Source: Planctomycetaceae bacterium
GTDB lineage: Bacteria > Planctomycetota > Planctomycetia > Planctomycetales > Planctomycetaceae
Length of the DNA stretch: 52,742 nt
Reading direction: 5' to 3'
Assembly: GCA_947476295.1 (NCBI GenBank)
Contig: CANJQC010000021.1
Location: 1 to 52,742 of the forward strand
The position numbers were made by a program, and so were the translations under genes. The notes beneath the pieces were generated by a model. That model did not search any database, was not told the DNA's origin, and saw nothing but the letters and a program-made list of their open reading frames with translations. Shown here piece after piece: positions 8,067-17,451 of the stretch (its first letter is position 1; the number at the start of each line of letters is the position of its first letter).

Positions 8067-9662
8067 ATGAATCCTGAATTCTTATTGACAGCCATCATTT
8101 TCGCCCCCTCTGTCGGCGCGCTCATTCTGGCTCTGCTGTTTGACAGCAAAAATGCGGAAGCGATGCGATTGTTTGCCTTTGCGACAACCGCCGTCACCTT
8201 CGGCCTGACGCTGGTGCTGTGGTTAGGCGAATTCCAGTCCGACGCGCCGGGAATGCAGCTGGAAGTCGTGAAGGCGTGGATTCCGACATGGAATGTTTAC
8301 TATCGGCTGGGAGTTGATGGCATCAGCATGCCACTAGTGCTTTTGACTAGCCTTGTCAGCATGTTGTCGATGGCGGCCAGTTGGAGCATCACGAAACATA
8401 TCAAGGGTTACATGGTTCTGTTTCTGCTGCTGGAAACAGGCATGATGGGTGTGTTTCTGGCGCTTGACTTCTTTCTGTTCTACGTGTTCTGGGAAGTCAT
8501 GCTGCTGCCGATGTATTTCCTGATCGGTGTCTGGGGCGGCCCTCGCAAAGAATATGCGGCCATTAAATTTTTCCTGTACACACTGGCGGGAAGCGTTTTG
8601 ATGCTTGTGGCGATGTTGATGTTCTACTTCAACAGCGACGTCCAGGCGGATGGCTTTAATCTGATCAGGCTCGCCGAAGCGGCGACAGCAGGAAATCTGC
8701 TGACCCCTAAGATGCAGATCACTGCGTTCATCATGCTGTTCATCGGCTTCGCTATCAAACTGCCGGCGTTTCCGGTTCACACATGGTTACCCGACGCTCA
8801 CGTAGAAGCTCCGACGCCGATCAGTATGATTCTGGCAGGCGTGCTTTTGAAAATGGGTGGCTACGGCATCATTCGTATCGCGTTTCCTCTGTGTCCGTAT
8901 GGAGCTCAGTACCTAGCTTACTCGATGGTTGCGATCGGTGTGATCAGCATCATTTATGGCGCGTTCGCGGCTCTGGCTCAGACCGACTTCAAACGTCTGG
9001 TCGCATACAGCTCTGTGAGTCATATGGGTTATGTGTTGCTGGGATTGGCAGTCTGGAAGATCAATGAGCAGACCGGCGAAACAATGAATTCTGAGTACTG
9101 GCAGATGGGCCTGAATGGCGCCATGTTCCAGATGATCGCTCACGGCATTTCATCGGCTGGCATGTTCTTTATGGTAGGGGTGATTTACGATCGAGTCCAC
9201 CATCGCGATCTGAACAAGTTTGGTGGCCTGATGGGCAAGATGCCACTTTACGGTGGACTGTCGGCTGGTCTGTTCTTTGCTGGTCTGGGTCTGCCTGGTC
9301 TTTGCGGGTTTATTGGAGAAGTCTTTGTAGTGCTCAGTACATGGAGCTTCAATCCGACTTTGGCAATCGTGGCCGCATCGGGCGTGATTCTAACGGCTGG
9401 TTACATTCTTTGGGCCATGCAGCGTGTTTATCTCGGAGCAGAATACAAGGGGCCGCATCCTGAAGATTTGACGCCGATGAATATGCGGGAAACGGTAATC
9501 GCCGGGACGCTGCTGACGCTGGCGGTCATTCTTGGCGTTTTTCCGGCCATCATGTTCAACGTGATGACGCCTTCGATCAGCCGTATGGCCAAAGCGGCGG
9601 AGGCTGGTTACCGGCAGTCGGCAACTCAGTTGAGTCAGGATGAAATGCAGGCAAAACGCTAG
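8067..9662 (+). CDS. nuoM: NADH-quinone oxidoreductase subunit M (NuoM)
   Basis: NuoM (ND4) is an antiporter-like proton-pumping subunit of complex I. The 531-residue length is normal. Diagnostic stretches are YRLGVDGISMPLVLLTSL, FYVFWEVMLLPMYFLIGVWGG with the conserved Glu, AIKFFLYTLAGSVLML, the signature AFPVHTWLPDAHVEAPTPIS, ILAGVLLKMGGYG with the pump Lys, and DFKRLVAYSSVSHMGYV. About 14 hydrophobic helices are visible. The ATG at 8067 is 3 bases after the nuoL stop, so translation is probably coupled. Confidence 0.95.
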   Translation: MNPEFLLTAIIFAPSVGALILALLFDSKNAEAMRLFAFATTAVTFGLTLVLWLGEFQSDAPGMQLEVVKAWIPTWNVYYRLGVDGISMPLVLLTSLVSMLSMAASWSITKHIKGYMVLFLLLETGMMGVFLALDFFLFYVFWEVMLLPMYFLIGVWGGPRKEYAAIKFFLYTLAGSVLMLVAMLMFYFNSDVQADGFNLIRLAEAATAGNLLTPKMQITAFIMLFIGFAIKLPAFPVHTWLPDAHVEAPTPISMILAGVLLKMGGYGIIRIAFPLCPYGAQYLAYSMVAIGVISIIYGAFAALAQTDFKRLVAYSSVSHMGYVLLGLAVWKINEQTGETMNSEYWQMGLNGAMFQMIAHGISSAGMFFMVGVIYDRVHHRDLNKFGGLMGKMPLYGGLSAGLFFAGLGLPGLCGFIGEVFVVLSTWSFNPTLAIVAASGVILTAGYILWAMQRVYLGAEYKGPHPEDLTPMNMRETVIAGTLLTLAVILGVFPAIMFNVMTPSISRMAKAAEAGYRQSATQLSQDEMQAKR

Positions 9663-9710
9663 GCATTCGTGGATCCAGTCTTGTTGTGTACCCTGTTCTC
9701 TTGTCGGTAA

Positions 9711-11330
9711 GTGCCAAAAATGCTGTTTCCTCAGCTTCTCGATAAACTGATTACTGAAACAACATCGTTGTCGTTGCCGGGCTTCAGCGTCGAGTTGTGC
9801 CTGAGTGCGACCATCGTAGCGATGCTTATGATGCGGCTGGTCAATCTTGACCGCCTGGTTCCAGCATCGGTGACTGCCGTTCTCGGAGCATTCGCGGCTT
9901 TAGTGTTTACGTGGCTGCAATTCCGCCAGATCGGCGCAGCGGATGCCATTGTGTCACAGAAGATCTTTACGGGTCTGTTGATCCACGACACATTCACTGT
10001 CTTCTTTCGCGCGTTCCTGTCGCTGTTTCTGTTGCTGACAATCGCGCTCACTTCGCTCACTGGCATCCCGGACAACGAAGACGGCCCGGACTTTTACTCG
10101 CTGCTTTTCGGTGCCACGATCGGCCTGATGATCATGGCGAGTGCGAATAGTCTGCTGATGCTGTTTGTCGGTGTGGAAATGGCGAGTGTACCAAGTTATG
10201 CCATGGTCGGGTTTCTCAAGGGTCGCAAGCCCAGCAGTGAAGCAGCCTTGAAGTTTGTGGTCTACGGAGCTGGTGCGGCTGGCGTGATGTTGTATGGGAT
10301 CAGCCTGATCGCGGGCGTGCTTGGCACCGCCGACATGTCGCTGCTGGCCGATCGCCTTGGTGCAGCGGCTGCTGGCGGGTCCGGTGGGCTGAGTGATCCC
10401 GAACTGCGAGCCGTATCGCTGGGTATCTTGCTCGTGATGGTTGGTTTGGCGTTTAAGCTGTCACTCGTACCATTTCATTTCTGGTGTCCCGATGCTTTCG
10501 AAGGTGCGTCTGCCGAAGTTGCCGGCTTCCTGTCCGTGGCGTCAAAGGCCGGAGCGTTTGGACTGCTGGTCCGCTTTGCTCTGGCACTATCCGGGGCCCC
10601 GGGAACAGAATCCCTCATGATCGCGTTTGGTGTCGGGATAGGCTTCATCGCCTGTGTCACGACGACGTTCGGCAATCTCGCAGCGTATTCTCAGACAAAT
10701 TTGAAACGACTGCTCGCGTACTCGACGATCGCTCATGCCGGATACATGGTCATGGCAGTCTCCGCACTGCTGGTGATGTCAAATAGTGTCAATGCCGCCG
10801 CGATGCAGGTTGATATCAATCACTCGGTAGAGGGACTACTGTACTACCTGTTTGTATATCTGTTTATGAACCTTGGTGCGTTTGCCGTGGTGGCGATTGC
10901 CCGCAACCACACATTCAGTGAAGAAGTGGACAGCTTCAAGGGACTTGTCAGCCAATCGCCTACACTGTGTATCGTGATGCTGATTTGCATGTTCAGTCTC
11001 GTCGGGATGCCGCCGTTCGGTGGTTTCGTCGGGAAGCTGATGATCTTTGCGTCAGCCTTTAAGGCTGGTGATGTGCATTGGTTCATGTACGTCGTTGTCG
11101 CGTTTGGTGCATTGAACACGGTCTTTAGTCTGGTCTATTACATTCGAGTGCTGAAGACTATGTTTATGGATGTACGACCAGTTGACGCCCGACCGGTACC
11201 CGTACACCTGGGATCTCTGGAATCTATCTACGTGGTTGCACTTGCCGCATTTGTGTTTCTGCTCGGTGTTCTGCCACAGTTTCTAAGTGCTACGGCAGGT
11301 GCTGCGGCTCAGTCGCTGGCTAAGTTTTAG
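9711..11330 (+). CDS. nuoN: NADH-quinone oxidoreductase subunit N (NuoN)
   Basis: NuoN (ND2) is the third antiporter-like subunit of the complex I membrane arm. The 539-residue product shows MLFVGVEMASVPSYAMVGFLKG (conserved Glu), SSEAALKFVVYGAGAAGVMLYG, FKLSLVPFHFWCPDAFEGA, and NLKRLLAYSTIAHAGYMVM. Proline and glycine breaks and about 14 membrane helices are present. The start is GTG 9711 or ATG 9720, both after a GGTAAG-like site; the difference is three residues. It is the last gene of the nuoHJKLMN run, about 50 bases after nuoM. Confidence 0.94.
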   Translation: MPKMLFPQLLDKLITETTSLSLPGFSVELCLSATIVAMLMMRLVNLDRLVPASVTAVLGAFAALVFTWLQFRQIGAADAIVSQKIFTGLLIHDTFTVFFRAFLSLFLLLTIALTSLTGIPDNEDGPDFYSLLFGATIGLMIMASANSLLMLFVGVEMASVPSYAMVGFLKGRKPSSEAALKFVVYGAGAAGVMLYGISLIAGVLGTADMSLLADRLGAAAAGGSGGLSDPELRAVSLGILLVMVGLAFKLSLVPFHFWCPDAFEGASAEVAGFLSVASKAGAFGLLVRFALALSGAPGTESLMIAFGVGIGFIACVTTTFGNLAAYSQTNLKRLLAYSTIAHAGYMVMAVSALLVMSNSVNAAAMQVDINHSVEGLLYYLFVYLFMNLGAFAVVAIARNHTFSEEVDSFKGLVSQSPTLCIVMLICMFSLVGMPPFGGFVGKLMIFASAFKAGDVHWFMYVVVAFGALNTVFSLVYYIRVLKTMFMDVRPVDARPVPVHLGSLESIYVVALAAFVFLLGVLPQFLSATAGAAAQSLAKF

Positions 11331-11371
11331 TTTTCGCAGTTGCTTTCTATGATTCATACGCAGGTTTGGAC

Positions 11372-11827
11372 ATGACGTGCCAGGACAATGAAATCCTTCT
11401 GAACGGCGTTCTGATTCAGATGGCGCGCAGCTTTCTGCAGTACGTTTCAGAATGTTCGCTGTGGGTTGCTGCGGATGCTGCGTCTGACGAAACTCAGGTC
11501 ATCGTTCTGGCGGCGCGCCAGAGACAGGATGTCGCAGACATTGCGGCTCTTCTGGACGCTCGCGAACACTACATCGATTTCGGTTCGTTCCCAACCGAAT
11601 ACACGGACCAGCAATTTCTTTCATTAAAGTCCGTAATGAGCGGCCTGAAACGCAGCCATGAATCGGTGTGCAACCGAATCAGCACCGCCGTTGTTTCCCT
11701 CCGCACCGCCGGTGACGCTGAGGCCGCTGATTTGCTGACCACGGTTGAATCGCATGAACGCGACATCCTTCGCGCAATGAACGAGATTGAAATGACGCTC
11801 GCGATTCATTCTGCGGCTGCTGTTTAA
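11372..11827 (+). CDS. Hypothetical helical cytosolic protein (151 aa) following nuoN
   Basis: I do not recognise a named family. The product is soluble, mostly helical and has no signal peptide. Acidic and His residues recur in helices (YVSECS, REHYIDF, SHESVC, ESHERDILRAMNEIE), a spacing that resembles a ferritin-like four-helix bundle but does not prove metal binding. ATG 11372 is chosen over an in-frame TTG at 11366; CAGG lies upstream. The gene is 41 bases after nuoN in the same direction and may be cotranscribed with the complex I genes. It converges on the UvrA-type gene with a 39-base gap containing short A/T runs but no clear terminator hairpin. Confidence 0.7.
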   Translation: MTCQDNEILLNGVLIQMARSFLQYVSECSLWVAADAASDETQVIVLAARQRQDVADIAALLDAREHYIDFGSFPTEYTDQQFLSLKSVMSGLKRSHESVCNRISTAVVSLRTAGDAEAADLLTTVESHERDILRAMNEIEMTLAIHSAAAV

Positions 11828-11866
11828 AAATCCCTTAAAAAGATCCGTGGCGGCGGTGTGTCGAGA

Positions 11867-14515
11867 TCAGTGGCCTGACGTCACGACATGGCCCCCCAGA
11901 CGCCCAGCTCCAGGGCCGAGTTGGATGATATGGTCGGCGTGGGAAATGAGTGCGGGATCGTGGTCGATCACGATCACGGAATGCCCTGTTTGCAGCAGGA
12001 AAGCCAGGCATGTTCTAAGGCGTTCGATATCCTGCAGATGCAGTCCACTGCAGGGTTCGTCGAGCAGGAACAAGGTGCGACCAGTTCGTGTACGTGCAGC
12101 GGCTTTGCGATTTTCGGCGGCAGCATCACCGTCTTCCAGCGGAATGCCGGCCAGCAACGATGCGATTCTTAAGCGTTGTGCTTCCCCGCCGGACACAGTG
12201 CTGAGTGGTTGCCCAAGTCGCAGATAGCCAAGACCAACCTGTCGAACGGCGTTGAGCCTTTGCTGAATTTTATGATGTCCGTTGAAGAACGTGAATGCTT
12301 CGTCACCGGTCATGCAGAGTATCTCATGCACCGATCGGTCTCGATAGCGAATCTCCAGGACCTCCGGCCGAAATCGTCGTCCGCTGCACTCTTCACATGT
12401 GGTTTGGATATCGGCCAGAAACTGCATAGCGACCGTCACCATGCCGCGACCTTCGCACACCGGGCATCGTCCACCGGAAGCGGAATTAAAACTGAACATT
12501 CCACGCCCAAAATTGCGTTTTTTTGCTTCGTGCGTCCCAGCCAACAGCACGCGGATCTCATCAAACACTCCAATCCATGTTGCCGGAATACTGCGCCGAG
12601 ATCGTTGTACGGGACTTTGATCCAGCAACAATACGTTATCGATGTACTCGAAGCCGTCGATGCGGTCGATTGTTCCATCGCCGGATGGTGTGACGCTGAG
12701 TTGCAATCGGCGGCAAAGCTGCGGGTACAGAGAATCAACGATGAGGGAACTTTTACCGCTGCCACTGACGCCCGTGATGGCACACAACACGCCGAGCGGA
12801 ATTTCTACCGACAGACCATCGATATTGTGACAGCGAACACCTGTAAGCGTCAGCCAGTTTTCCGGTTGTCGGCGATGTATTGAGGCCGTTTGTGTAGAGA
12901 TCGAACTCAATCGCAATTGCTTCGCTGTCGCAGTGTCGGCGTTGAGCAGTTCACAGGGCGCGCCCTGAAAAACGATGGTGCCACCGGAATCTCCGGCGCC
13001 TGGACCGATTTCGACAATGCTGTCTGCGGCGAGAATAAACTCCGGATCGTGCTCCACCACCACAACGGTGTTGCCGCACTGCTGAAGGTCACGCAGGGCA
13101 GCAATGATGCGCTTCGTATCTGACGGATGAAGGCCGGCAGTTGGTTCGTCGAAGACGTACAGAGTGTTGATGAGGCCGGAACCCAGCGCGGTTGTGAGTG
13201 ACGCTCGTTGAGATTCCCCGCCGGAAAGAGTCTTCATGCTGCGATCAAGGGACAGATAGTTCATGCCGCAATGGATCAGGAACGCAAGACGTCGATTGGC
13301 ATGTTCAAAAGCCGGTCGCAGCGCTGACTGCAAATCTGTGGCAAGTGTCGACCGTGTCTCTGTGAGCCATACCGAAAGATCGCCGATCTCCATGCCTGTG
13401 ACAGCGGGTAACGTCAAACCTCGTAATTGCAGAGCTAATGCATCGCGATTGAGTCGATTGCCGTGGCAGGTGGGGCAGCTGGATTCGAGCTGTGGGGTGT
13501 TTGCTTTATAGCGTCGTTTTGCTCCGGAAACGGAGGCCGAAGAAACCGTGTTGACGCCTGTACCACCGCACTCCGGACAGGCACCGAGCGGCGAAGTGAA
13601 ACTTAACAGCTCCGGCGACGGCTCGGGGAACTCTCTCGCGCAGCCGGGACAGATGCGTTTGCCGGAGAATTGCTGCACGGACCATGTTGTGCCGTCCACG
13701 ATTTGCACCGGGGGGCTAACGCCGCCCCGCTCACCGGAGATTGGCGCGACGTCCGTCAAAGCCACGCAGTTGCCGTCGCCGATCTTCATGGCTGTGGAAA
13801 TCGATTCCGTCAGTCGATCCGCCTTGACAGCGTCTGATTTCAGACGATCGATGATCACAGTCAACGTGACTGTCGCGAGGGCGGACTGTCGTTTGCGGGA
13901 TGGCTGCGGGATGGCTGGCAGTGACTCCAGATTTTCTAGGCGAGTCATGCGTTCATTGAGGATGATGCGAGTGAAGCCGTTCCGCAAAAGGTCCGCCCGC
14001 ACATCGCCGTAGGATTCGTGATCGACGTATATCACAGCACCGATCATGATGCGGGCTGCGAGTGGTTGCTCAAGAATTGCGACAGCGATGGATTCTGCCG
14101 ACATCGCATCGACCGGTCGCTGGCAATCCGGACAGACCACACGACCCGCTCGGGAAAAGATCACACGGAGTGATTCGATGATCTCAGTTCGAGTACCCAG
14201 CGTACTGCGCGGCCCGTCAAACCGAATCTGTTGCCGAATGGCGATCGCCGGAGGAAGGCCGCTGATCCGATCCACCGCCGGGCGTTCGATGCGGTCCAGA
14301 AACTGTCGGGCCGAAGGCGAAAATGTTTCAACGTAACGCCTCTGACCTTCCGCATACAGCGTATCAAATGCCAGACTACTCTTCCCGGAACCACTTACGC
14401 CGCAAATCACAGTCAGCGAGTTGTGCCGAATCTTTAGGCTGATGTTCCGCAGGTTGTTGACTCGAACGCCTTCGAGTTCGATAAATCGCCCGATTGCCAC
14501 AATTCTGCCCGTCAA
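11867..14515 (-). CDS. UvrA-type excinuclease ABC ATPase
   Basis: UvrA is the damage-sensing dimeric ABC ATPase of nucleotide excision repair. The product (882 aa) shows two complete ABC halves: Walker [11 protein letters not shown] near both N-terminal ends, signatures LSGGESQR and VSGGEAQR, and Walker [12 protein letters not shown] and [10 protein letters not shown]. Two C-x2-C/C-x2-C zinc modules are present, near residues 285-310 and 685-710. It is shorter than canonical UvrA (about 940-1000), which suggests a UvrA2-like paralogue, possibly with a reduced UvrB-binding or insertion domain. The start is TTG 14515 (GGTGA upstream) or GTG 14500. A palindromic, LexA-box-like stretch lies in the upstream interval. 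Whether this is the only UvrA of the genome cannot be seen. Confidence 0.88.
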   Translation of the reverse strand: MTGRIVAIGRFIELEGVRVNNLRNISLKIRHNSLTVICGVSGSGKSSLAFDTLYAEGQRRYVETFSPSARQFLDRIERPAVDRISGLPPAIAIRQQIRFDGPRSTLGTRTEIIESLRVIFSRAGRVVCPDCQRPVDAMSAESIAVAILEQPLAARIMIGAVIYVDHESYGDVRADLLRNGFTRIILNERMTRLENLESLPAIPQPSRKRQSALATVTLTVIIDRLKSDAVKADRLTESISTAMKIGDGNCVALTDVAPISGERGGVSPPVQIVDGTTWSVQQFSGKRICPGCAREFPEPSPELLSFTSPLGACPECGGTGVNTVSSASVSGAKRRYKANTPQLESSCPTCHGNRLNRDALALQLRGLTLPAVTGMEIGDLSVWLTETRSTLATDLQSALRPAFEHANRRLAFLIHCGMNYLSLDRSMKTLSGGESQRASLTTALGSGLINTLYVFDEPTAGLHPSDTKRIIAALRDLQQCGNTVVVVEHDPEFILAADSIVEIGPGAGDSGGTIVFQGAPCELLNADTATAKQLRLSSISTQTASIHRRQPENWLTLTGVRCHNIDGLSVEIPLGVLCAITGVSGSGKSSLIVDSLYPQLCRRLQLSVTPSGDGTIDRIDGFEYIDNVLLLDQSPVQRSRRSIPATWIGVFDEIRVLLAGTHEAKKRNFGRGMFSFNSASGGRCPVCEGRGMVTVAMQFLADIQTTCEECSGRRFRPEVLEIRYRDRSVHEILCMTGDEAFTFFNGHHKIQQRLNAVRQVGLGYLRLGQPLSTVSGGEAQRLRIASLLAGIPLEDGDAAAENRKAAARTRTGRTLFLLDEPCSGLHLQDIERLRTCLAFLLQTGHSVIVIDHDPALISHADHIIQLGPGAGRLGGHVVTSGH

Positions 14516-14655
14516 GTTTCACCATTCAGAATGTCTGTTTGAGAACTCAATTTAGCCGATTAACATCTGAATGCCAAAGCCGCGTCGGTTGGCAACACGC
14601 AGCGACCGGCGGCTCGATCATCACCGTGACCATTTCGGTTTTGACTTCGGACGCT

Positions 14656-14675
14656 GTTCCCCGAACAAACGTCCG
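14656..14675. promoter_or_regulatory. Palindrome resembling a Gram-positive-type LexA box, between uvrA-like and DUF493 genes
   Basis: The interval between the divergent genes contains tgttc-ccc-gaaca, a perfect palindrome, overlapping cgaacaaacgtccg. The latter differs from the Bacillus SOS box CGAACRNRYGTTYC at two positions. A wider inverted repeat (tcggacg/cgtccga) encloses both. A site next to a UvrA-type gene would make sense for damage control. This is by-eye matching and the site is 140 bases from the uvrA-like start. Confidence 0.25.
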
Positions 14676-14734
14676 AGCGTACAATCCTGCCGGTCGCCAT
14701 TTGCGTTTTTCTAAGAATCAGTGAGTTCTCAGCT

Positions 14735-15019
14735 GTGATCAAACTGCCGTCCGTGGAATTACTGGAAAGCCGCCATGCCTTTCCGTGCCATTTTACATTC
14801 AAAGTGATCGGCTCTGCGGAGGACAATTTTACGGCTCGCGTCGTGGCCTGTGTTCGTGAAGAACTTCGAATGGAAACCGATCCGCCGTTTACACTGCGGA
14901 ACACGGAACACGGCAGGCATGTGGCGGTGACGCTGGAGCCCATGTGCGAATCATCACAGCAGGTACTGGCGATCTATAGTCGCTTGTCGGGCATGGATGG
15001 TCTGGTGATGTTGCTTTGA
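14735..15019 (+). CDS. DUF493 (YbeD-like) small protein
   Basis: The 94-residue product matches the DUF493/YbeD family: a short alpha/beta ACT-like fold, with LLESRHAFPCHFTFKVIG at the start, a middle helix, and HVAVTLEP plus SRLSGMDGLVMLL at the end, where the family has its conserved V.....S.E......Y..L....V..LL pattern. The length is typical (about 85-100). Members are small cytosolic proteins of uncertain, possibly regulatory, role. The start is GTG 14735. It stands alone, divergent from the UvrA-type gene. Confidence 0.8.
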   Translation: MIKLPSVELLESRHAFPCHFTFKVIGSAEDNFTARVVACVREELRMETDPPFTLRNTEHGRHVAVTLEPMCESSQQVLAIYSRLSGMDGLVMLL

Positions 15020-15731
15020 AACTTCAGCATCCGAATGTGTTAAGCCGAAGTCGCAGTTGGTAAGCACAACTGATCGCAATGGAAAAACCGGTGGCGAAAC
15101 CAACCATCGCGTATGAGCGGCGCACGATCGCGTGAACCACGGGCGTTAGAGACGCGAGTTGCCCACCGGGGCGGTCCCAGTCAATCTCAGGTTGATAATT
15201 TGCAAATGCGTCACAGAAGTTTCAGACATAGAGGATACCCGCGAACGTGACCGGAATCGACGACAACAGGATTACCGGTTGCAAATAAAGGACAAGGCGA
15301 TGGAGACAACAACTTATCGTAGATTGCGCCACACTTGTGGGCAAGATCGTCTTTTGCGCTGATCAGCCACGTGCGTGCGTCTGAAAAACAGGCAGGGAAT
15401 CCTTTGGAGAGAGCGGTCGCGAATGAATCGCACGGCGACGTCACAGGGGCGAAATCATTAGTGTTCGATTAGCGGAGATTAGTGTTCCGCGCAGTGAAAC
15501 AGATAACACTAATCAGCACTGATCGCCACTAATCACAACCCAGGAAACTCGATGACTCCGTGTCGTCCCATGGGAATTTTTGTCGATGCCGTTCGCGAGA
15601 GACACGAGCAGTGTGGCATACATCGAGGTCTCTTTGCCTACTTTCCTGATGCACACACATCAGCCACCGAACCTCGTTAAGACGTTTCATTGGTCGTTTC
15701 TGCCGAGCATCCGTTATTCGTGAACGTAAAC
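15020..15731. other. Gene-poor interval containing a palindromic repeat
   Basis: About 700 bases with no ORF I can support. Short ORFs on both strands have no ribosome binding site and no family resemblance. The only clear structure is a GATTAGTGTT/AACACTAATC element at 15457-15534. The minus strand near 15211-15444 has an open frame of 77 codons that I do not recognise. Confidence 0.55.
15457..15534. repeat. GATTAGTG-type palindromic repeat
   Basis: attagtgtt occurs twice in direct orientation (15457 and about 15478) and its complement aacactaat and cactaatc follow (about 15505-15534). This builds a dense imperfect stem-loop of about 78 bases. It resembles short intergenic REP-like repeats of planctomycete genomes, by recollection only. 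Confidence 0.6.
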
Positions 15732-15872
15732 CTACGCGCCGATCAGTTCAGTCCCGTTGCCCAGGATCGTTGGCGGGTAGGTCTCCGACGGCCAATAGAT
15801 AAACCGATCAAAATTCATGCCACCGGACGTGCAGTCAATCCTCAGTTCGTATGAGTCGGGAACCGGAATCAA
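15732..15872 (-). CDS. Possible 46-aa ORF or gene remnant overlapping the nadK stop
   Basis: Reading minus from a TTG at 15872 (overlapping the nadK TGA as TTGA) gives an ORF to a TAG at 15732. The product has a compact, globular-protein-like composition (DSYELRIDCTSGGMNFD, RFIYWPSETYPPTILG). It may be the C-terminal remnant of a longer gene or a translationally coupled small protein. I recognise no family. Confidence 0.3.
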   Translation of the reverse strand: MIPVPDSYELRIDCTSGGMNFDRFIYWPSETYPPTILGNGTELIGA

Positions 15873-16756
15873 TGACCTCGTCGTTCGCGATAGTCCAGAT
15901 GCCCTTGCCAGCCAAGTTTTCGATGCAGTGTGCCATAAAAACTATGGCCTGCAAGTCGGACAAGCTTAAACGTCTGCTCTGCCCGCCGAACCAGTATACG
16001 GTCAGCGGAATCTACCGATCGGCTGATCTGTCCGTCGATGACAAGCATGACGCCGGGTGGGGCATCTCGCACTGAAAGTTCAAACGTACGCTCCGCAGAA
16101 TCCACGATGGAGCGGACAGTTAAAGTATGCGGACAAATCGGAGTGATCGCAAAGCATTGCAGTTCCTGACGCAGGATCGGCCCGCCCGCAGACAGATTGT
16201 GAGCCGTTGAACCGACCGGCGTGCTGATGATCAACCCGTCGCAACTGTACGTTGTCACATCGACATCATCAATTTTCAGGTGAATATAGAGCATCTTCAT
16301 CGACCCGGCTGCAGTTACGTTCACTTCATTCAGGCCCAGATCGGTGATCACCGTACCGTCCACTCGATGATGCTGACATTCAAACATCAGATGTTCAACG
16401 GTCTGAAACTGACCTCGCTTCAGGCCCGGAAGTCCTTTGCGAAATTCTGATGGACTGAGGTCGGTCAGAAATCCAAGCCGACCAAGGTTGACGCCGATGA
16501 TCGGCAGTTGGCGTCGTCCCAGCTGGCGACATCCTCGCAGTACGGAACCATCACCACCCAGAACAACTACGATATCGCCTGCAAGATCTTCTGGGATGGA
16601 TTCGTTGCTGGAAAACACACCAACCAGAACGACGCCGCGCACTGTATGCAGATATGCGCGCAGGTCATCCCACGCCAACTGAATCTCAGGGCGATCGCCA
16701 CCGGTAAGCACAATAATTCTGAGGTCAGGATCTTTCATAGCGCGTGCGGAATTCAT
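15869..16756 (-). CDS. nadK: NAD kinase
   Basis: NAD kinase phosphorylates NAD to NADP in the cytosol. The product is 295 residues, a normal length. Visible signatures are VVVLGGDGSVLRGCR (GGDG nucleotide-binding motif with its Asp), GVNLGRLGFLTD (the conserved NxGxxGFL stretch), LNEVNV, and TYSCDGLIISTPVGSTAHNLSAGGPI, which is the TxxGSTAY-type motif with His replacing Tyr. A beta-sandwich C-terminal domain follows. The start is ATG 16756; a second ATG seven codons in is possible. Confidence 0.92.
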   Translation of the reverse strand: MNSARAMKDPDLRIIVLTGGDRPEIQLAWDDLRAYLHTVRGVVLVGVFSSNESIPEDLAGDIVVVLGGDGSVLRGCRQLGRRQLPIIGVNLGRLGFLTDLSPSEFRKGLPGLKRGQFQTVEHLMFECQHHRVDGTVITDLGLNEVNVTAAGSMKMLYIHLKIDDVDVTTYSCDGLIISTPVGSTAHNLSAGGPILRQELQCFAITPICPHTLTVRSIVDSAERTFELSVRDAPPGVMLVIDGQISRSVDSADRILVRRAEQTFKLVRLAGHSFYGTLHRKLGWQGHLDYRERRGH

Positions 16757-17117
16757 TCATGCAAAACAAAGTACCTGGTTCACGTCTCATCGCCCCCCCC
16801 CAGAACTCATTTTAAGCGATCGCCTAGAGAAATTTACCAGCGACACCTAACAAATTGGTGGAGTTGGAGGATTAATCCCACTCGACTAAATCGATGACAA
16901 TGTCATTTGTAGATGCGCCAGCAAGCGCTGTGTCCGCGAGTTTTGCGAAAATCCAGGCCGAACTCAAGGCTGCGTCACGACTTTGCACTGAATAATATAA
17001 TTTGGGCTGGGATCACGACGGGGCATTGAAGACCGTGTCCGGTCATTGGCTCAGTCGCTCGAACCATATCCGTTCAAAGCTATGTCGCAGTCTCCGATCG
17101 CTCCTGACGAAAGCCTT
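16757..17117. other. Intergenic stretch upstream of nadK
   Basis: About 360 bases with a run of nine C and some AT-rich patches, but no ORF with a plausible start. A promoter for nadK is expected close to its start; I cannot place it. Confidence 0.45.
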
Positions 17118-17253
17118 TCATACTCGCGATAGGTTGATAATCGGCCAGTGCGAGATAGAGGGGCAGGCCTGATAGAATCCTCGCGGACAGGGGATACCCT
17201 TTGTGGTGATGGGGATCTTCGTGCCGTTGCCATCGACGCTGAAGCTAAGTAGG
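17118..17253 (-). other. Unidentified open frame abutting the truncated DUF5615 toxin
   Basis: Directly after the DUF5615 relic the minus strand stays open in a shifted frame to a TGA at 17118. It encodes about 45 residues such as FDIDGNLLSFSVDGNG and TKIPITTKGIPC. This does not match the expected DUF5615 C-terminus, so the toxin gene seems joined to foreign sequence by a rearrangement. No family is recognised. Confidence 0.3.
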
Positions 17254-17451
17254 TTACCGTCGATGTCGAATGTTCGAGAAGTCCAGATCGAGGGTCACAA
17301 TAGCCTGTTTTTCGATCCGGCAGACATCAGCAATCTCACGATCCTTGCGACCCCGAAGCCCTTGTTCGAAAACCGTCATGGCGTTGTGACCTGCTTTGCG
17401 GAGCAACTCGGCCACATCAGAATGCAGATTTTCATCGACCTTGAACAACAT
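17254..17451 (-). pseudogene. Truncated DUF5615-type PIN-like toxin (65 aa)
   Basis: The product begins MLFKVDENLHSDVAELL and continues with AGHNAMTV, DREIADVCR and AIVTLDLDFSNIR. These are N-terminal landmarks of DUF5615 proteins, PIN-like nucleases found as toxins next to DUF433 antitoxins: an early acidic residue (VDEN) and a second acidic cluster (TLDLDF). Family members are usually about 110-120 residues. This one stops two residues after SNIRH, and a different frame follows without family resemblance. The ATG overlaps the stop of the upstream DUF433 relic as TAATG, the usual arrangement for this pair. The toxin half is therefore broken. Confidence 0.7.

Noticed and set aside
11828-11866. 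Bidirectional terminator between the helical protein and the UvrA-type gene
   Set aside because: A/T runs are present but no GC-rich stem can be formed.
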